This document shows positions 46,905 to 59,244 of a DNA stretch of 64,000 nucleotides, piece after piece; position 1 is the stretch's first letter, and each line of letters begins with the position of its first letter. This DNA comes from Gibbula magus (lineage: Eukaryota > Mollusca > Gastropoda > Trochida > Trochidae), in the NCBI GenBank assembly GCA_936450465.1, contig OW388300.1, forward strand, positions 42,936,358 to 43,000,357, written 5' to 3'. The notes beneath the pieces are model-generated. The model ran no database searches. It had not been told where the DNA came from and saw only the letters and a list, made by a program, of their open reading frames with translations. Made by a program: the position numbers and the translations under genes.

Positions 46905-47210
46905 ATGGTGTAGTGGTAAGCGTGCTGGCCCCACAAGCCAAAGGCCTGGGTCCGAATCCCTGCGGAGACACCAAAAAATTGTGTCTCATACTATGTTTTG
47001 TCCCAATGCACTTCATCCGCATTGCACTCAGTTCAGTCATGGCCCAGCTGTTTAAATGGGTACCTGAATACAGGAAGTACAGTCCTATATGGTCGGGGGA
47101 GCGTCTAGTAGCAGCACCAAAAGTACAATTCCTTCAGGTGAATAATACAAATTGTGCGCTTTGAGTATGCTTATGCATGAAAAAGTGCTATACAAATCGA
47201 CTATTATTAT
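46905..47210 (+). mobile_element. tRNA-derived SINE, family 2
   Basis: Head TGGTGTAGTGGTAAGCGTGC and GGGTCCGAATCCCTGCGGAG (A and B boxes), then the body CCAGCTGTTTAAATGGGTACC, GGGGAGCGTCTAGTAGCAGC, GTACAATTCCTTCAGG, TTGTGCGCTTTGAG, ending GTGCTATACAAATCGACTAT and ATTATTATG. The 'AAATGGGTACCTG ... GCTATATAAAT' body is widespread in marine invertebrate SINEs. Possible target duplication ATTATTCATAAA / ATTATGCATAAA. Confidence 0.88.
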
Positions 47211-48029
47211 GCATAAAGATTGACTTTTGTGCATAAATGAAAGAAATACATTCACTCTTTGTTCTTGTGGATTGTGAGGAAAGGATATTATGTCGACCTG
47301 TAATCATGCTCCATGACTTTATTTGAAATAATATACTGAATTACAGTCTTGGTCCTAAGAATTGCAAAATTTATATTGATAACATCTTTATTTATGCACA
47401 ACATGAATAAAATAGTTGTTATCCATAAAGTTTTCACAAATCTTGTCAATCTTCGAAATGCAACTCAAAGAAGCAATGTTTATGATATATTACAGTCCTT
47501 TTGAACAAAGCTGATTTAAAAACAAGAAGACATTCTTTTGAAGCTTTTTAGTTTTTCTTTAAAAAAAAAGAAGGATATCTATGTAATCATTTTGCTGTAA
47601 GTTTTTCGGTTTGATTTACACACAAGTACAAATCCACTTTCAATTCTAATTCTATTCAATGTCCTGTCTGAAGATCCATTTCTTAGAACCATAAGGCATG
47701 ACAAGGCAATCATTAAGCTACAAATTAAGCATGCCACGTTGGAATGAAGACAAGATATAAAGTGATGAGAATCTAACGACCATGTGCTCAAACTAAAGAT
47801 GTTTTCATTCCATCTATGAACAGAATTGATAAAGAGGGCCCATAATCTTTGACAAGAAAAGCTGAAGTAAAACTTGGAAACTGTGGCAATTTCCTTAGCA
47901 TATTGTGAATAGGATCCCATCCATTATTCCAGTTCTATGTACACAGAATAAAATTGGATTCTTTAGAAGCTTGATGATAGAGGCATGAGTGTGAATGAGA
48001 TGGGAGGATAGTTGCTTTAGGTTGGAGAA
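47211..48029. other. Non-genic; nothing recognised
   Basis: AT-rich; a 113-codon minus-strand frame at 47,579-47,920 has no motif, splice sites or start context that I can support. Confidence 0.45.
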
Positions 48030-48600
48030 TTGTGATATAGCCTGAAGATTTGAAGCTTGTGGGTCTGTAGTGTTTAAATAGCAAGGACTTTGGAAGCTTG
48101 GGGTCTGTGGTGTTTTAGCAAGGACGTTGGAAGCTTGGGGTCTGTAGTGTTTTGGAGATTGGAATGTGTGGATCTGTAGTGTTTTAGCCAGGAGATTTGA
48201 ACTTGTGGGTCTGTAGTGTTTTATAGCCAGGAGATTGGAACTTGTGGGTCTGTAGTGTTTTAGCCAGTACATTGGAAGCTTGGGGGTCTGTAGTGCTTTA
48301 GTCAGGAGCCTGGAAGTTTGTGAGTCTGTAGTGTTTTAGCCAGTACATTGGAAGCTTTGGGGTCTGTAGTGTTTAGCCAGTACTTTGGACGCTTGGGGTC
48401 TGTAGTGTTTTAGCCAGTACTTTGGACGCTTGGGGTCTGTAGTGTGTTAGTCAGGACATTGGAAGCTTGTGGATCTGTAGATATTGGTGAGGATGAAGGA
48501 TTAACTTAGACAGAGCGCTCTGGTTGTTAAAGATTCGGAGAAATGTGTCAGTTAGTGTTTCAGCCAGGACATTGGAAGGTTGTTGGTTTGGGAAACGTTT
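48030..48600. repeat. Minisatellite of about 36-42-bp units
   Basis: About a dozen irregular units of GGTCTGTAGTGTTTTAGCC plus AGGACATTGGAAGCTTG-type sequence. Minus-strand open frames here (HYRPTSSNLLA-type repeats) are produced by the repeat and are interrupted, so no gene is called. Confidence 0.9.
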
Positions 48601-49713
48601 TAAAGGTTTCCTGGTGATGATCAAGCAACCTTTGATTGAATAATATACAGTTGGAGAGAAACTGGTTTTAGTCATATCAATGGTGTAAATGTTTTTGAAC
48701 TTATGATTAATAAGTTAGAAAGTTATAAGTAATAAAAAGGAATTTTTGCCATTTTTTTTTTTGAATTAGAAAGGAAGCAATTTATATCAAAGAAATTGAA
48801 TTCAATCAGAATTAGTTCAAACCAATATAAAGAAACCTTTCAAAATGCAAAATTGCAATTTCTTGGTATGAATCAAATGGTTGCATGCCAAATCAGAACA
48901 CTTGACACATGTAGTCACTAACAGCTTGTAAGGAGATAACTCTTTGAGATAAGTGTCTACCTACATCATGGAGGAATTCCGTATCCTCCTGTACAACAAT
49001 AACAATGCAGATAGTGGCATGTGTACAGATCTCAAAGTGATAAATATTCATTACACTGATGTGTGTTGCGAAACACGTGCAGCTCCTTGCGATATGTTGG
49101 CAGGATGAATGTTTTAGGACTGTGTCTGTTTTGACTCATCATGTTAGTCTTATTAATGAAGGTATAACAACAGGAAATAGTTAATAAATCACTTTTAAAC
49201 CTGGAAAAATCACACAAAAGCCAGGTGGAAGCAGCATGCAGTTTACTTACCGCTGTATAGAATTGTTCTCTGTGTATTACTGGTTGGGGACCTGAATGTA
49301 TGAAAATCGTTTCCTAAATTTCAGATCGTATCTAGACCAAGCTGTAAAAAGAGCTTATTAATACAGTCTAGTTCAATATAGTCAATCAAGTCGAGACCCA
49401 TACAGAAAGCAATGCATTATATTTGCAAAAAAATTATAATGCCCCTATTTCACTTTGACCCAAATTATCCTGAATCACTGTTAGATTGTGTAAACTCTTG
49501 AATGTTCATTAACATTCGAAAAAATTTGCAAACAGCAATTACGCTTGTGTGAAACTTTTTTAAAAATTCATACATTTTCATGCTGAAAACCTATGAAATA
49601 TGTACAAATTATCTGATAATTATAAGAAATAAATAAGACACAGTCACGAATACACTACAGATTTCCACAAATAAGAAGCAAAATCATGGTTCATGAACGA
49701 ATAGTTTAGATAG
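48601..49713. other. Non-genic; nothing recognised
   Basis: AT-rich DNA between the minisatellite and the hAT element. No supported exon. Confidence 0.5.
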
Positions 49714-49721
49714 TTTGTGAC

Positions 49722-51100
49722 CAGGGATGCAGATTCAAAATTTTGCCAGTCGGACATTTTATCTTTGACCCAAAAAGACGAACCCGGAAGTAAATTTTTT
49801 TATGAATAAAATATGAGAAAGTATTACTATTTGTTGGTTCTTCATTCATTGCATACTATTAAACATAACACGAAAGCAATTAACGATAACTATTTATTTA
49901 TCATTAACATGCATAAATTGGTTCATAATTTAAAATCAATGTTTACCAACTATGATTTACCGACAGTGATAGTTTGAGCGATTTTACACAAGCGAGTTTA
50001 GAAGCGAATTTGCGTCAAGTTAGACGAGAAAATTCAAATAATTTAATTGCACATAGTTCATCAAAAGTTCAAATCATGGACCAAAAGATATGTACCTTCT
50101 AAATAATCATTTTAAATTCAAAGGAACTCGTTTTCAATAGCGATATAATTTATGTAAACTCACAACTCAGCAGAGCACGTGTTCCAACTATTTACCATAC
50201 GACTATTTCCTATTCAAGATGAAGTTACGAATTTGAATTTATTCTAATAAGATTACTTTTATATTTTATTTGGAGACATATTTCGCAATTGTAAATGAAT
50301 AATTATAAAATAAAAAGAACTAATGTAAACCCAAGAGAAATTGGAGTTTTTAAATTAGCATACCTCTTTATAACGTGTGTCATCATGTAAATACGATCGC
50401 GTGTTCGTAGCGTCATACAAACGGTGTTTGACTACATAACGTCTCGTGAAATAATATTTCTAATTATTCGTTTTTGATAAGTTTATTTATTTTGCTTTTG
50501 TATAATAGCTTTACCATACATCGATATTGATCTATCATATTTTGTTGCAATATGTTACCTATGTTTTATGACTGAGATATTATTAAATTTATCGAGATGC
50601 AAGGTAGCAAAATCTTAATTTGTAACGAATTCATGAATCACCGGTACGGTGAAGCCACACGTTCATGCAATGTTTATCTTTGACAAAATTTGTTTACAAT
50701 GCGATGTTAATGAAATCTTTTTCGTAAATAATGTTGTGAAATGGGTCACATCTTTTAGTCACTAAATGACACTGAAAATATCAATTAAATATCAAACAGT
50801 AAGTCTTTTTTCTGCAGACAATTATAATTTACTGAAGATAATGATGATTGATGTCGTGCCTCGTGCTGTGAAGAATAAATGACTTCTTGACTGGATCAAC
50901 GTATTTCAATTTCATAAACAATTATGACCGACACAAGCAGGGTGGTTTGCCTTTATTTATGCTTGTAATGCTTGTAAGTTTAGTTTTCCTTTTATTTTCT
51001 GCAATCGGTCAACTGATGTCCGATAGGTCAATTTTCCATTCGGTCAAACTGGATTTACAATCGGACATGTCCGGCAAATAGACCGATTTCTGCATCCCTG
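49722..51100. mobile_element. Non-autonomous hAT-type DNA transposon (1,379 bp)
   Basis: The ends are CAGGGATGCAGA at the left and TCTGCATCCCTG at the right, a perfect 12-bp inverted repeat, with further inner similarity (CGGACA motifs). It is flanked by an exact 8-bp duplication, TTTGTGAC (49,714-49,721 and 51,101-51,108). An 8-bp duplication with CAGGG ends is diagnostic of the hAT superfamily. The interior has no transposase-length frame, so the copy must have been moved in trans. Confidence 0.95.
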
Positions 51101-51108
51101 TTTGTGAC

Positions 51109-54100
51109 AAATCGGTGAGAAACATTTGTAGGTTTGTTAGCGTAACCCAGATCTTGTCACTTCTAATACAAGTTTCACTATGCAGAACACATTCATGACA
51201 TTCAGCCTGCAAGCATTATTCCTTTATTGGTTGCTGTAGGAATCATCCTAACTTCATTAGGACCTAAACAAATCAGAGAGAAAAACTGTACTCAAACTAG
51301 CTAAGTTTTGGTAACATTCCACAAATACGGGGATAATATTTTTGGAAAATAAAGAAATATCAATAAAACAGGAAACCATCTGTTAGAGTTTTATGCAAAA
51401 TATGCATCAACCACACTGACAGTACCATTCAGCCACTGTGACCTTGACATCACTGTGACCTTGACATCACTGTGGCAGAATGGATAAGCTGTTGGTACAG
51501 TCAGTGCTGTGGTTGGTGTCTTGATTGTCTGAGAATTTGTACTCGGGGGCGGACACAGAGATGGGTTGCAGGGGTACGCATCCCTCCCTTTTAATGTGAC
51601 AATTAACAAATTACCATTGAAGCTGTAGTCAAGACATTGGTGCACCCCCTCATTTTCCAATAAATGATATGATATTTTTATAATATAAAATTAGTGTGCA
51701 ACTCTATACTTTGATTGACAAATAGCCATACAGAACCCTGCCAGACTGAACAAAATCGTCTCGTTTATATTGCATCAATGATCACTCCGTACTAGATGTA
51801 TTTCAGTTCAAATGTTCCTTGGCAATAAGAGGCTTAAACTACCACATGTTTACATCAAATGGCGAGGAGTTTTTATATTCTCAGAAATTTTCGTCGGTTA
51901 TCAATTGTCATCACGTGTATTGGTAAAAACTAAAACTAAAATAAGGGCCTACCCTCAAATAAGTGCCAGGGGTAAGACCCCTTAAATATTAATGAGCTTC
52001 CGGGCCCCTATTACGAGTAAATATGGTCATTGACAGAGCATCAGTTCATCATCTTGAAAGATTCTCTGTGGGGACACATCAACTGTGACTCTCTGGCTTG
52101 ATGCGAAGCTTTAAAGGAAAGAACAAATAGATGAATTTGCACTGCACTAGAAACGGATGCAATTGTACACAACAATGAAATTTTTGTACTTCAGACAATA
52201 AAGAGTGACTTTTTACTTCAGAAATGAATGAACACTTACTAGCTTAGAATCAACAGTCGTTTTGGTATATGTGATGACTTGTTAGGAAGATAGTATCATT
52301 CTTGTCGGTTGTAGGGAAATAGCTTCATCACTCATTTACACTGTTATGGCCTAGGTTCTAACGAAGCATGAGAGATATTTCTCCTAACGGTCTTCCACAG
52401 ACATAGCTTTCATGCTGGCTTGCTGTATACAAAGAAGATATGTTGCTTTTGACAGCTCCCCTCGGACAATAATGTGATTATTACAGTGGAATTAACTCTT
52501 GGACTTTCCTTAAATAGACATCAAAGAGCTACAAGTACTACAAAATTCAACAGTGTCTATGTTCAGGAAATAATTTTTTTTAATGGAAAATAGTTTTGAA
52601 ATAATATTATGATGTTTTGCATACGGTCTTAGAGGAAATGATGTTTTTCATAATTCGAAAACCATAATCCGTAATTTGTTTTTATTTGAATAATTTCCAA
52701 AAATTGAAAAAAGTTTCTAAACTTTATCTTTGTAAAATTGGTTTGTTATAAATTCACCATCAAAATGCTTTTGATCAAGACTCAATCTGAGAATGTCTCT
52801 ATTACTGAGAATGTCTCAATTACTGCTTCGTTCAAGTACTAATGTCTCCATACAATTCTTTGATTTATTTACCTGATCAAGATGTAAGAGCCACCTCAAT
52901 TCTTTTTCCTCCAAATGTGTTTACTTTTGTCCATTTAATTGAAAGGTTCCAGTTCTTCAAAAAACTCAATAGGTCTTGAAGAATTCCTCTAATCAAGGAT
53001 GTAGATACTGTACGTATGTCCTTGCTTGAATCAATTATACATCTAAGAAAGGTTTGATGTGTGTGCATGATCATTCTCTTCAAGATGTCTCAAGATATCC
53101 CTGGATTGTACTCTCACTTACTTCAAAGAAAGGAATGAAGCATGCACTAGCTCTTCTCTAACTATCTCCTTTGAATTTGAATATATCAAAAAATCTGAAA
53201 ATTCCATGTACTCATGTACAGAAAATTAAAAAGAAATTAATGAAACAAGTTTTGAAATTACCGGTACTATAATGCGTTTTACCATAACTCCAATTGAAAG
53301 TGATCAAATATATCCTCTTCATTTATCAACGATTCTGAAACTACCAGGTACCCATGTAACAAGCTATGCCTTTCATCTTCTCTCAAAACTTGCCACCTAT
53401 TGCATATGTTTTGAAATTGTGCTTATGGATTGGCATGAAGATAATAATGTTTTTCATGGGGACCTTTCCCTTTGTGCCTTTCTGGAACCATGGGTCTCAC
53501 TCTGAACTTGACACGGGTTCATCGAGGTTCTTTGGGGTTAAAAATTAAAAGTTTTGCTCTTTTGTTGCTCATTGCTGGAAGTGAACAAATTCATGCTGAG
53601 CTCTTGCCTGTTCTGTACCGAAAGCCTTCGAGGATTTTTAATTGAACCTTTTTTGAAGATGTTATAATATATGAATATACATTTGCTATACTGTTAAGGT
53701 AATTTTTATACAACCTATCTCTTATGATGTATCATAATTCACCCAAGTGCTTTTTTTAATGTTTTTTCTTTTATAAAAATAATAGCAATACCTGATTTGA
53801 TCTGAAATATCTCCTTTGAAACAAGTTTGGATATAAATAAACCAACATAGATAATTCCTTGGCCTTTTTCTTTTATTTTGAAATTAAGTGCAGCGAAACT
53901 TAATTCATGAACCCACCAGTGCAATTTGTTTTTTCTATGCCAGAAGCATGTTTCAATTTTTCAATCAAGCGTGTTCTCTCAATGGCATTAGGTAGATTGA
54001 TTTTCTAATTTGCTGCGTTCGGTGCAGTGGAAAGAATAGGGCTGGAGAAATATTTTTGATTCTGTGGAACAGGAAATGTGAAGTTCCTGGGATTAGAGAA

Positions 54101-54210
54101 CCCCTTGTCACATCATCGATCTCCGAGTTATTCTCGGTTACAAGCGGGAATCGAGTTCTTTCATCTTCGCCAAGGGTATGTTTGGGTATATCTGTCTTCT
54201 CAATCAAATC
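51109..54210. other. Non-genic; one possible LINE fragment
   Basis: AT-rich. Near 51,430-51,475 a short direct repeat (TGTGACCTTGACATCAC twice). Possible LINE piece at 52,877-53,083. No exon supported. Confidence 0.45.
52877..53083 (-). pseudogene. Possible decayed LINE reverse-transcriptase fragment
   Basis: The minus strand reads GILQDLLSFLKNWNLSI followed by TKVNTFGGK. This spacing resembles the LINE reverse-transcriptase segment L-Q-x-x-L-x-x-L-x-x-W-x-L-x-[IV]-N-x-x-K-T-K-V-x-x-F. No catalytic YADD is visible beside it and the flanks are not alignable by eye. Weak call. Confidence 0.3.
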
Positions 54211-54513
54211 TGGGGGCAGGATAGCGCAGTGGTTAGTGTTCAGTTTCAGATCAAGAGGTCCGGGGTTCAAATCCTGCCAGGGGCTCTGCAACTTTGTCTG
54301 CTGTAGAGAACTGTTCTACATGCAGTAAGGTTTGGTTGCAATGCTACACTGAATTGCATTACATGGTTCTTTAGTTCCAGTCGATGCTTGTAGGTTTACT
54401 GCAATTCATAGCCACAATGGTGTTGTGATCCTTTTTTTACAGTGATACTCTCAGCCATGATATAATTGAAATACTCTTGAAAGCAGCATTAAATCCAAAA
54501 TCACCTCCCCTCA
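54211..54513 (+). mobile_element. tRNA-derived SINE, family 1
   Basis: GGGGGCAGGATAGCGCAGTGG head, GGGGTTCAAATCCTGCCAGG B box, GGCTCTGCAACTTTGTCTGC and ACTCTTGAAAGCAGCATTAAA body and tail. Slightly deleted in the head and body relative to 59,245. The target duplication is not clear. Confidence 0.9.
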
Positions 54514-54802
54514 CTCAAGATCAGAATCTTTCTGGAAATCAGCATCAATAATTCAAATGGTTATTCTTTAGTTAGCATGAATATGTCAGATGATTTTTCA
54601 GAATTGTCCTTGTTTGAATTTCTTTTATTGGATTATCATCAAAATAAGAAATGATAAGGGTTTTTAAGTAAGGTTCCTTATCTAAGCCCAAAGTTGTGTT
54701 GGTGCTGGTGTCTTCATAGAAACAATCTTGCTTGGATTTTGGCCAATATGTTGATTGATTGACTTATTCTCTTGAAAGAGCATGGGCAGTCAGCTTCTTT
54801 TT
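54514..54802. other. Non-genic spacer
   Basis: No feature recognised. Confidence 0.5.
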
Positions 54803-55372
54803 ATCCCACCGGTATGTAATACCGTGGGATATAGTCATCACCCCGTCCGTCTGTCCGTCCGTCCGTGATCATTTCGTTTCCGGAGCAGACCTCGAGAACC
54901 GTTCATGATATCTTTCTGAAACTTTGCATGTGTATTACCCACCAACTGAAGTGGTGCCTTTTGATATTTTCATATTTCTGAAAATTTTATATTTGGTCGT
55001 TTCCATAGAAACATGTTGAAGTTGGACTTTGTTCAGAGACAGGTTCGTTTCCGGTGCACAGCTCCAAAACCGTTCATCATATCTTCCTGAAACTTTGCAT
55101 GTGTATTACCCACTAATATATAACTGAAGTGGTGCCTTTTGATATTTTCAGATTTTTTCTGAAAAATTAATTTTTCCTCTTTCCATAGAAACATGAGAGG
55201 GATGTTGATTGTTGTTGATTTTGACTGCTTCTGGAGCAGAAGTCTAAAACCCTTAACATACCTGAAACTCAGCATCTAACTCACAGCATCACTAACTGAA
55301 GTACGGTAGTAGATACACAAGTATCTGTCAAAGATGTGTTTTACAAATTTTGTGGAACTGGTGGGATATGTC
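54803..55372. mobile_element. Dispersed element with ATCCCACCGG inverted ends
   Basis: It opens with a hairpin, ATCCCACCGGTAT / ATACCGTGGGAT (54,803-54,830), and a GTCCGTCC run. About 2.5 diverged units with a period near 170 bp follow (TTTCGTTTCCGG, ACCGTTCAT, CTGAAACTTTGCATGTGTAT, CTGAAGTGGTGCCTTTTGAT). It ends near CTGGTGGGATATG (55,360), an inverted match to the start. No coding capacity; a non-autonomous element of a type common in molluscs. Confidence 0.75.
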
Positions 55373-55403
55373 ATCTTCTGATGACTCTTGTTTCTTTTGG
55401 GGG

Positions 55404-55645
55404 GGATAGCGCAGTGGTTAGCATTCAGATCAAGAGGTCCGGGGTTCAAATCTTTCCAGGGGCTCGGCAACTCTGTTGTAGAGAACTGTTCTACATGCAT
55501 TAAGGTTTGGGTGCAATGCAGCTGATGCTTGCAGGTTTCTCCACAATGCATAGCCACGATGATCTTGCAGCCCCTGCAATAATACTAGCAGCCGTGATAT
55601 CAGTGAAATACTCTTGAAAGGGGCAAACTCCAGCTCACCATCTCT
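55404..55645 (+). mobile_element. tRNA-derived SINE, family 1 (internally deleted)
   Basis: Head GGGGATAGCGCAGTGGTTAGC, B-box region GGGGTTCAAATC, then CTCGGCAACTCTG, GGTTTGGGTGCAATGC, ATACTAGCAGCCGTGATAT, and a diverged tail. It lacks the middle of the body present at 59,245. Confidence 0.85.
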
Positions 55646-56394
55646 TCTTGTCAGAGGGTATGTCTAAATTTGACCTTCAGTACAGGAGTGTGTACTTGAT
55701 TTTCTTAAAATATTGTTTGCATCCGGCAAGAATTAATCAAATCATATCAAACAGGTGTTTGTTATTCTGTCAATTGTATATGGCAAGATTCTATCAAACC
55801 AGTTCTTTTATTGTCAATTATGTGAATAAAAATTGCAATATAGTTCAATAAAAGCTAATTTATGTCAATGACAGTGAAAGTTTTATTGATAATATCACTT
55901 CATAAGTCCTAAGTGAGATTAAATATTTACGATAAGAACGACATTATAATAACATTTACGCTATGTAGCAATATTAGATATGTAATGTCAAGTTTGTCGT
56001 CTTTATCTCAGGTTTCAGCTATGATATGTGAAGTGGAAGAAATTACAAATATCACCGAATTATATTAACTTTCACCTCATTAAAATCATCATTACTATTA
56101 CCAACGTAAAGGTTTATGGTGTTCTTATTATATGCTAAGGAATTTACGGAGAATGGCACCATAAAGGTGAACATTAGATAGGAATAAATCTTGACAAGTA
56201 ATTTGAGAATATTGGTAAAAGTAGGAACGATTCATGTAATTAGTATTACTGAAATTGTCTCCATGAAATAAAATGCCACATAGTTTTAATATCTATGTGA
56301 ACCTACCTATACAACTCTATCAATAAAGCGGCCACACAATTTACAATATAAACAATGTCACCTGTCCTCTAATTGTCAGAATGTGAGAGATTCA
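55646..56394. other. Non-genic; nothing recognised
   Basis: AT-rich, no supported exon or repeat. Confidence 0.5.
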
Positions 56395-56700
56395 GATGAA
56401 ATAGTACAACAGTAGAGTGTTAGACACTGGATCATTATCAGGGTTCAAGTCCTACAAAGAACTTGGTAACCTTTCTTTGGTAAAGGATCAAGGGGGGTAG
56501 AGAGAAACAGGTAGGTTTAGCTGCAATGATTGAAAGTCATCCAATAACACCCATGGTTCTCTAATTTAAACCAACTTGATCAAATTTCAGTGCAATATGT
56601 AGATTATTTTACAATGTAATTATGCTCTTTCTGTTAACTGTTATGTTATACTCATGAAATTGCCATTGAACCCCACATCACATTGCTTTAACTTGCCTTG
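56395..56700 (+). repeat. Strongly decayed SINE, family 1
   Basis: B-box-like GGGTTCAAGTCCT (about 56,442), ACACCCATGGTTCTCTA and a tail GAACCCCACATCAC align loosely with the family 1 body. The head is eroded. Confidence 0.5.
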
Positions 56701-56728
56701 TAGCTACTTTGGTAAAGATGAAAGTTCT

Positions 56729-57000
56729 TTAAAGGCACTGTAGCACATTTTTGGCATATTATTTTTTCTCAAATTTGCCATTCATTATTAAAATTCATAT
56801 AATATATTGTTACTTAAAGGGTAAATCATCTCATTACATGATCCTATAAGCCGTATACACAGAAAACAGTTTTGTATTGGAAGAAAATGTTGTGATATAA
56901 CTCTTCAGTTTGTATTCAATTCTTGAATTAACACATTTTTGTGACACATAAAGTTTTAAACGCATCAACACATTGTTGCATCATTGTCAATATACTTTGT
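56729..57000 (+). mobile_element. Left part of a TTAA MITE related to 41,880-42,235
   Basis: TTAA then AGGCACTGTAGCACATTTTT matches the left end at 41,880 with few changes, and GGGTAAATCATC resembles its interior. No right end was found, so this copy is truncated or diverged. Confidence 0.55.
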
Positions 57001-57504
57001 GTATTAGACAACCACAAACAAATTATGTAGTGTGAGATGGACACACACTTTAACCACAAGCTCAGTTGATAGAATCACGTGAGATTAACAACATGGTAGA
57101 GGTGAACTACAGAACCAAGATTTGATTCCATTAGGTCTATTTTGTCACATCATTCTAAATACTCCTAGACTTTTGACCTCCATAAATGTGTTATGTCCTA
57201 TACTGCAATCTGTGAAATGGAAAATCATTGACCATAAACTAAGTTGATAGAATCATGTGAGATTATTAACATGGTAGAAGTGAAGTCAGGGCCATGATTT
57301 CATTCCATTACTGCCCACTACATGTAGATAATGACCGTCAAGTGACCAGTTTGTTGTAGACTGAATCTAAGTCTCTGTTTCCCAATAAAAAAAAATCAAG
57401 AAATAATATTCACGCTTAGCTGATTTAATTTGAACCAATCATTTTAGCTGTTGGCTAAATTCAATTTATCTGTTATTTGGCCATCATCAGTAACACAATT
57501 TCAC
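57001..57504. repeat. Diverged tandem duplication (period about 175 bp)
   Basis: Near 57,055-57,150 and 57,230-57,320: shared GTTGATAGAATCA-GTGAGATTA, ACATGGTAGA-GTGAA and GATTCCATTA-type blocks. No exon. Confidence 0.6.
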
Positions 57505-57812
57505 AGTGGTGTAGTGGTTAGTGTGATTGTCATTCACAGAAGATGCCCCGGTTCAAATCCCAGTAGAGACACCAACAACTTGTGAGCTAGCTGGGTCCCA
57601 TGTTGTGTTGTGTCCCTTTGTTGGCAAGGCACTTCATCTACATTGTACTCAATCCATCCAGCTGTTTAAATGGGTACCTGAACAAAGGAGGTACAGACCT
57701 ATACAGTCATGCGGAGCGCTTAATAGTGGCACCAAAAGTACAATTCATTCAGGGTAATAATTGTGCCCTTTGAGCATGCATGGAAATAGCACTATATGAA
57801 TGGTTAATTATT
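57505..57812 (+). mobile_element. tRNA-derived SINE, family 2
   Basis: GTGGTGTAGTGGTTAGTGTG head, CCCCGGTTCAAATCCCAGTA B box, GGCACTTCATCTACATTG, CCAGCTGTTTAAATGGGTAC, GGAGCGCTTAATAGTGGCAC, CCCTTTGAGCATGC, then GCACTATATGAATGG and ATTATTATTT. More complete than the copy at 46,905. Confidence 0.9.
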
Positions 57813-59244
57813 ATTTATTTAATATCTAAATAAAATCTTAGCTTTTTAGCTCAACAGTCAAGTCTGTTTCACCTAATGAGAACCTCAAAGTGATTAGAGT
57901 TTGGAGACATATTGTCAACTTTTGTTGAGCAATGGGAGTAGGGTGGTGCAATGTAGAGGAGGATTGTTGCATGATTGGAGGGGGAGGGGGAGGGTGGAGG
58001 TTGTTGTTGTTGAAGAGGAAGGCATTTAGAAATAACAGAATGAAAATTGCTTCAAGGACTATAAGAAAGCCTATCATTTGTTGCTGATTGTCCACTGCAG
58101 TCCTTTTGGATGGAATCTTAGTAACAAATCTACTCAAATCCTCGTTCCTCGGTGTCTCTGATGCTGTTCTGAGCAGGAAATGGAGAGAGATTTGTGAGGA
58201 GAGATTAACATTAATCTGGGTGAATAACGAGAGAACCTGCTGATAGAGGTAGAGTTGGTGGAGGATACAGAAGTCTGGTGGTATCCACTGGTCGGTAGAT
58301 AGTGATGGAGGATATAGAAGATTGCTGGGCTGTTGTAGAGCTTGCTGTTGTCATTTCTCATCAAATGATAAGCTGTGATATTGTGAAGGAAGTGATTGGT
58401 CATTTATAGGGACTAGGAGTTTAAAGCTCTCATTCCTGTTTCCATTCTTGACAACATTAAAATGGAAATAGCAGATTTAGGAAACAATTGTGGTTGTGGT
58501 TTTGTGCACTATTTATTAGAGACTAATAGTTTTAGATCTTAGATACTGATAAATCTGAAACTTAAGTTATAGTTGTGAATAGTCTGTAAAATCATTTAGA
58601 ATCTGAAAGATAGATGAAGATATCATCATTTTCTTACCACTTATCTTATTACTTATATTATGTTTATAAATTTTGCAATCTGAGGGTCTGATGAAGTATT
58701 CAACTGACTCTGAAACATCTAACAACATCATTCTGATATTTTGGCTGATAACTCTGTGTGTTGTGGACAGTTATTATCCTTCTCTTAGCTTATACAAATC
58801 ATTTTTGCCAATTTCCTAAATTCTAAAAAATTTTAAGTGTCAAGGAATATTCATTGTGAACGTCTCTACATTGTTGACCCCTCAGCAGATAAAGATGGCC
58901 GATACTTGTACATGGTAGTCAGGATCTCATTATTTTCAATGTTCCTAAATCTGAGTCTGGAACAACAATAAGATCCTATTTAGTCTTAGTTATGAATTGA
59001 TTAGATGTAAGATTTAGGACATATAGGGTAGTTGTAATTATCTATTGGCAGTGGTAGGTCAATTATTGCAAATAGTGCGACCACAATGAGGCCATTTCTC
59101 ATGGCACTGTAGCTGAAAGAATTATCTTTCATGCTCAGGAATGTGAAGCTAAACTAGTTCTGAAGTAGCTGTGGTATTGATGAAAGATACAAGAGGCATT
59201 GCACAGTTGAGATCATCATGGCAGTTTTAGATCTTCTACTGCTT
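57813..59244. other. Non-genic; G-rich tract and a hammerhead-like motif
   Basis: A purine-rich tract near 57,980-58,000 (GGAGGGGGAGGGGGAGGG) and GTTGTTGTTGTTG. Two minus-strand frames (57,838-58,137, with one hydrophobic stretch; 58,134-58,403) lack family motifs or splice context, so I do not call them. The repeat tail with CTGATGAAG...GAAACATCTAAC (58,689-58,742) matches the one at 43,752. Confidence 0.4.

Noticed and set aside
46913..47164. Open frames across the SINE at 46.9 kb
   Set aside because: They translate the tRNA-derived SINE; similar frames appear over the other SINE copies.
47895..48675. Minus-strand frames with HYRP...NLLA repeats
   Set aside because: Products of the 36-42-bp minisatellite; frames break between units.
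57838..58403. Two overlapping minus-strand frames, one with a hydrophobic segment
   Set aside because: Low-complexity composition (poly-Pro, poly-Asn), no splice context, no family resemblance.
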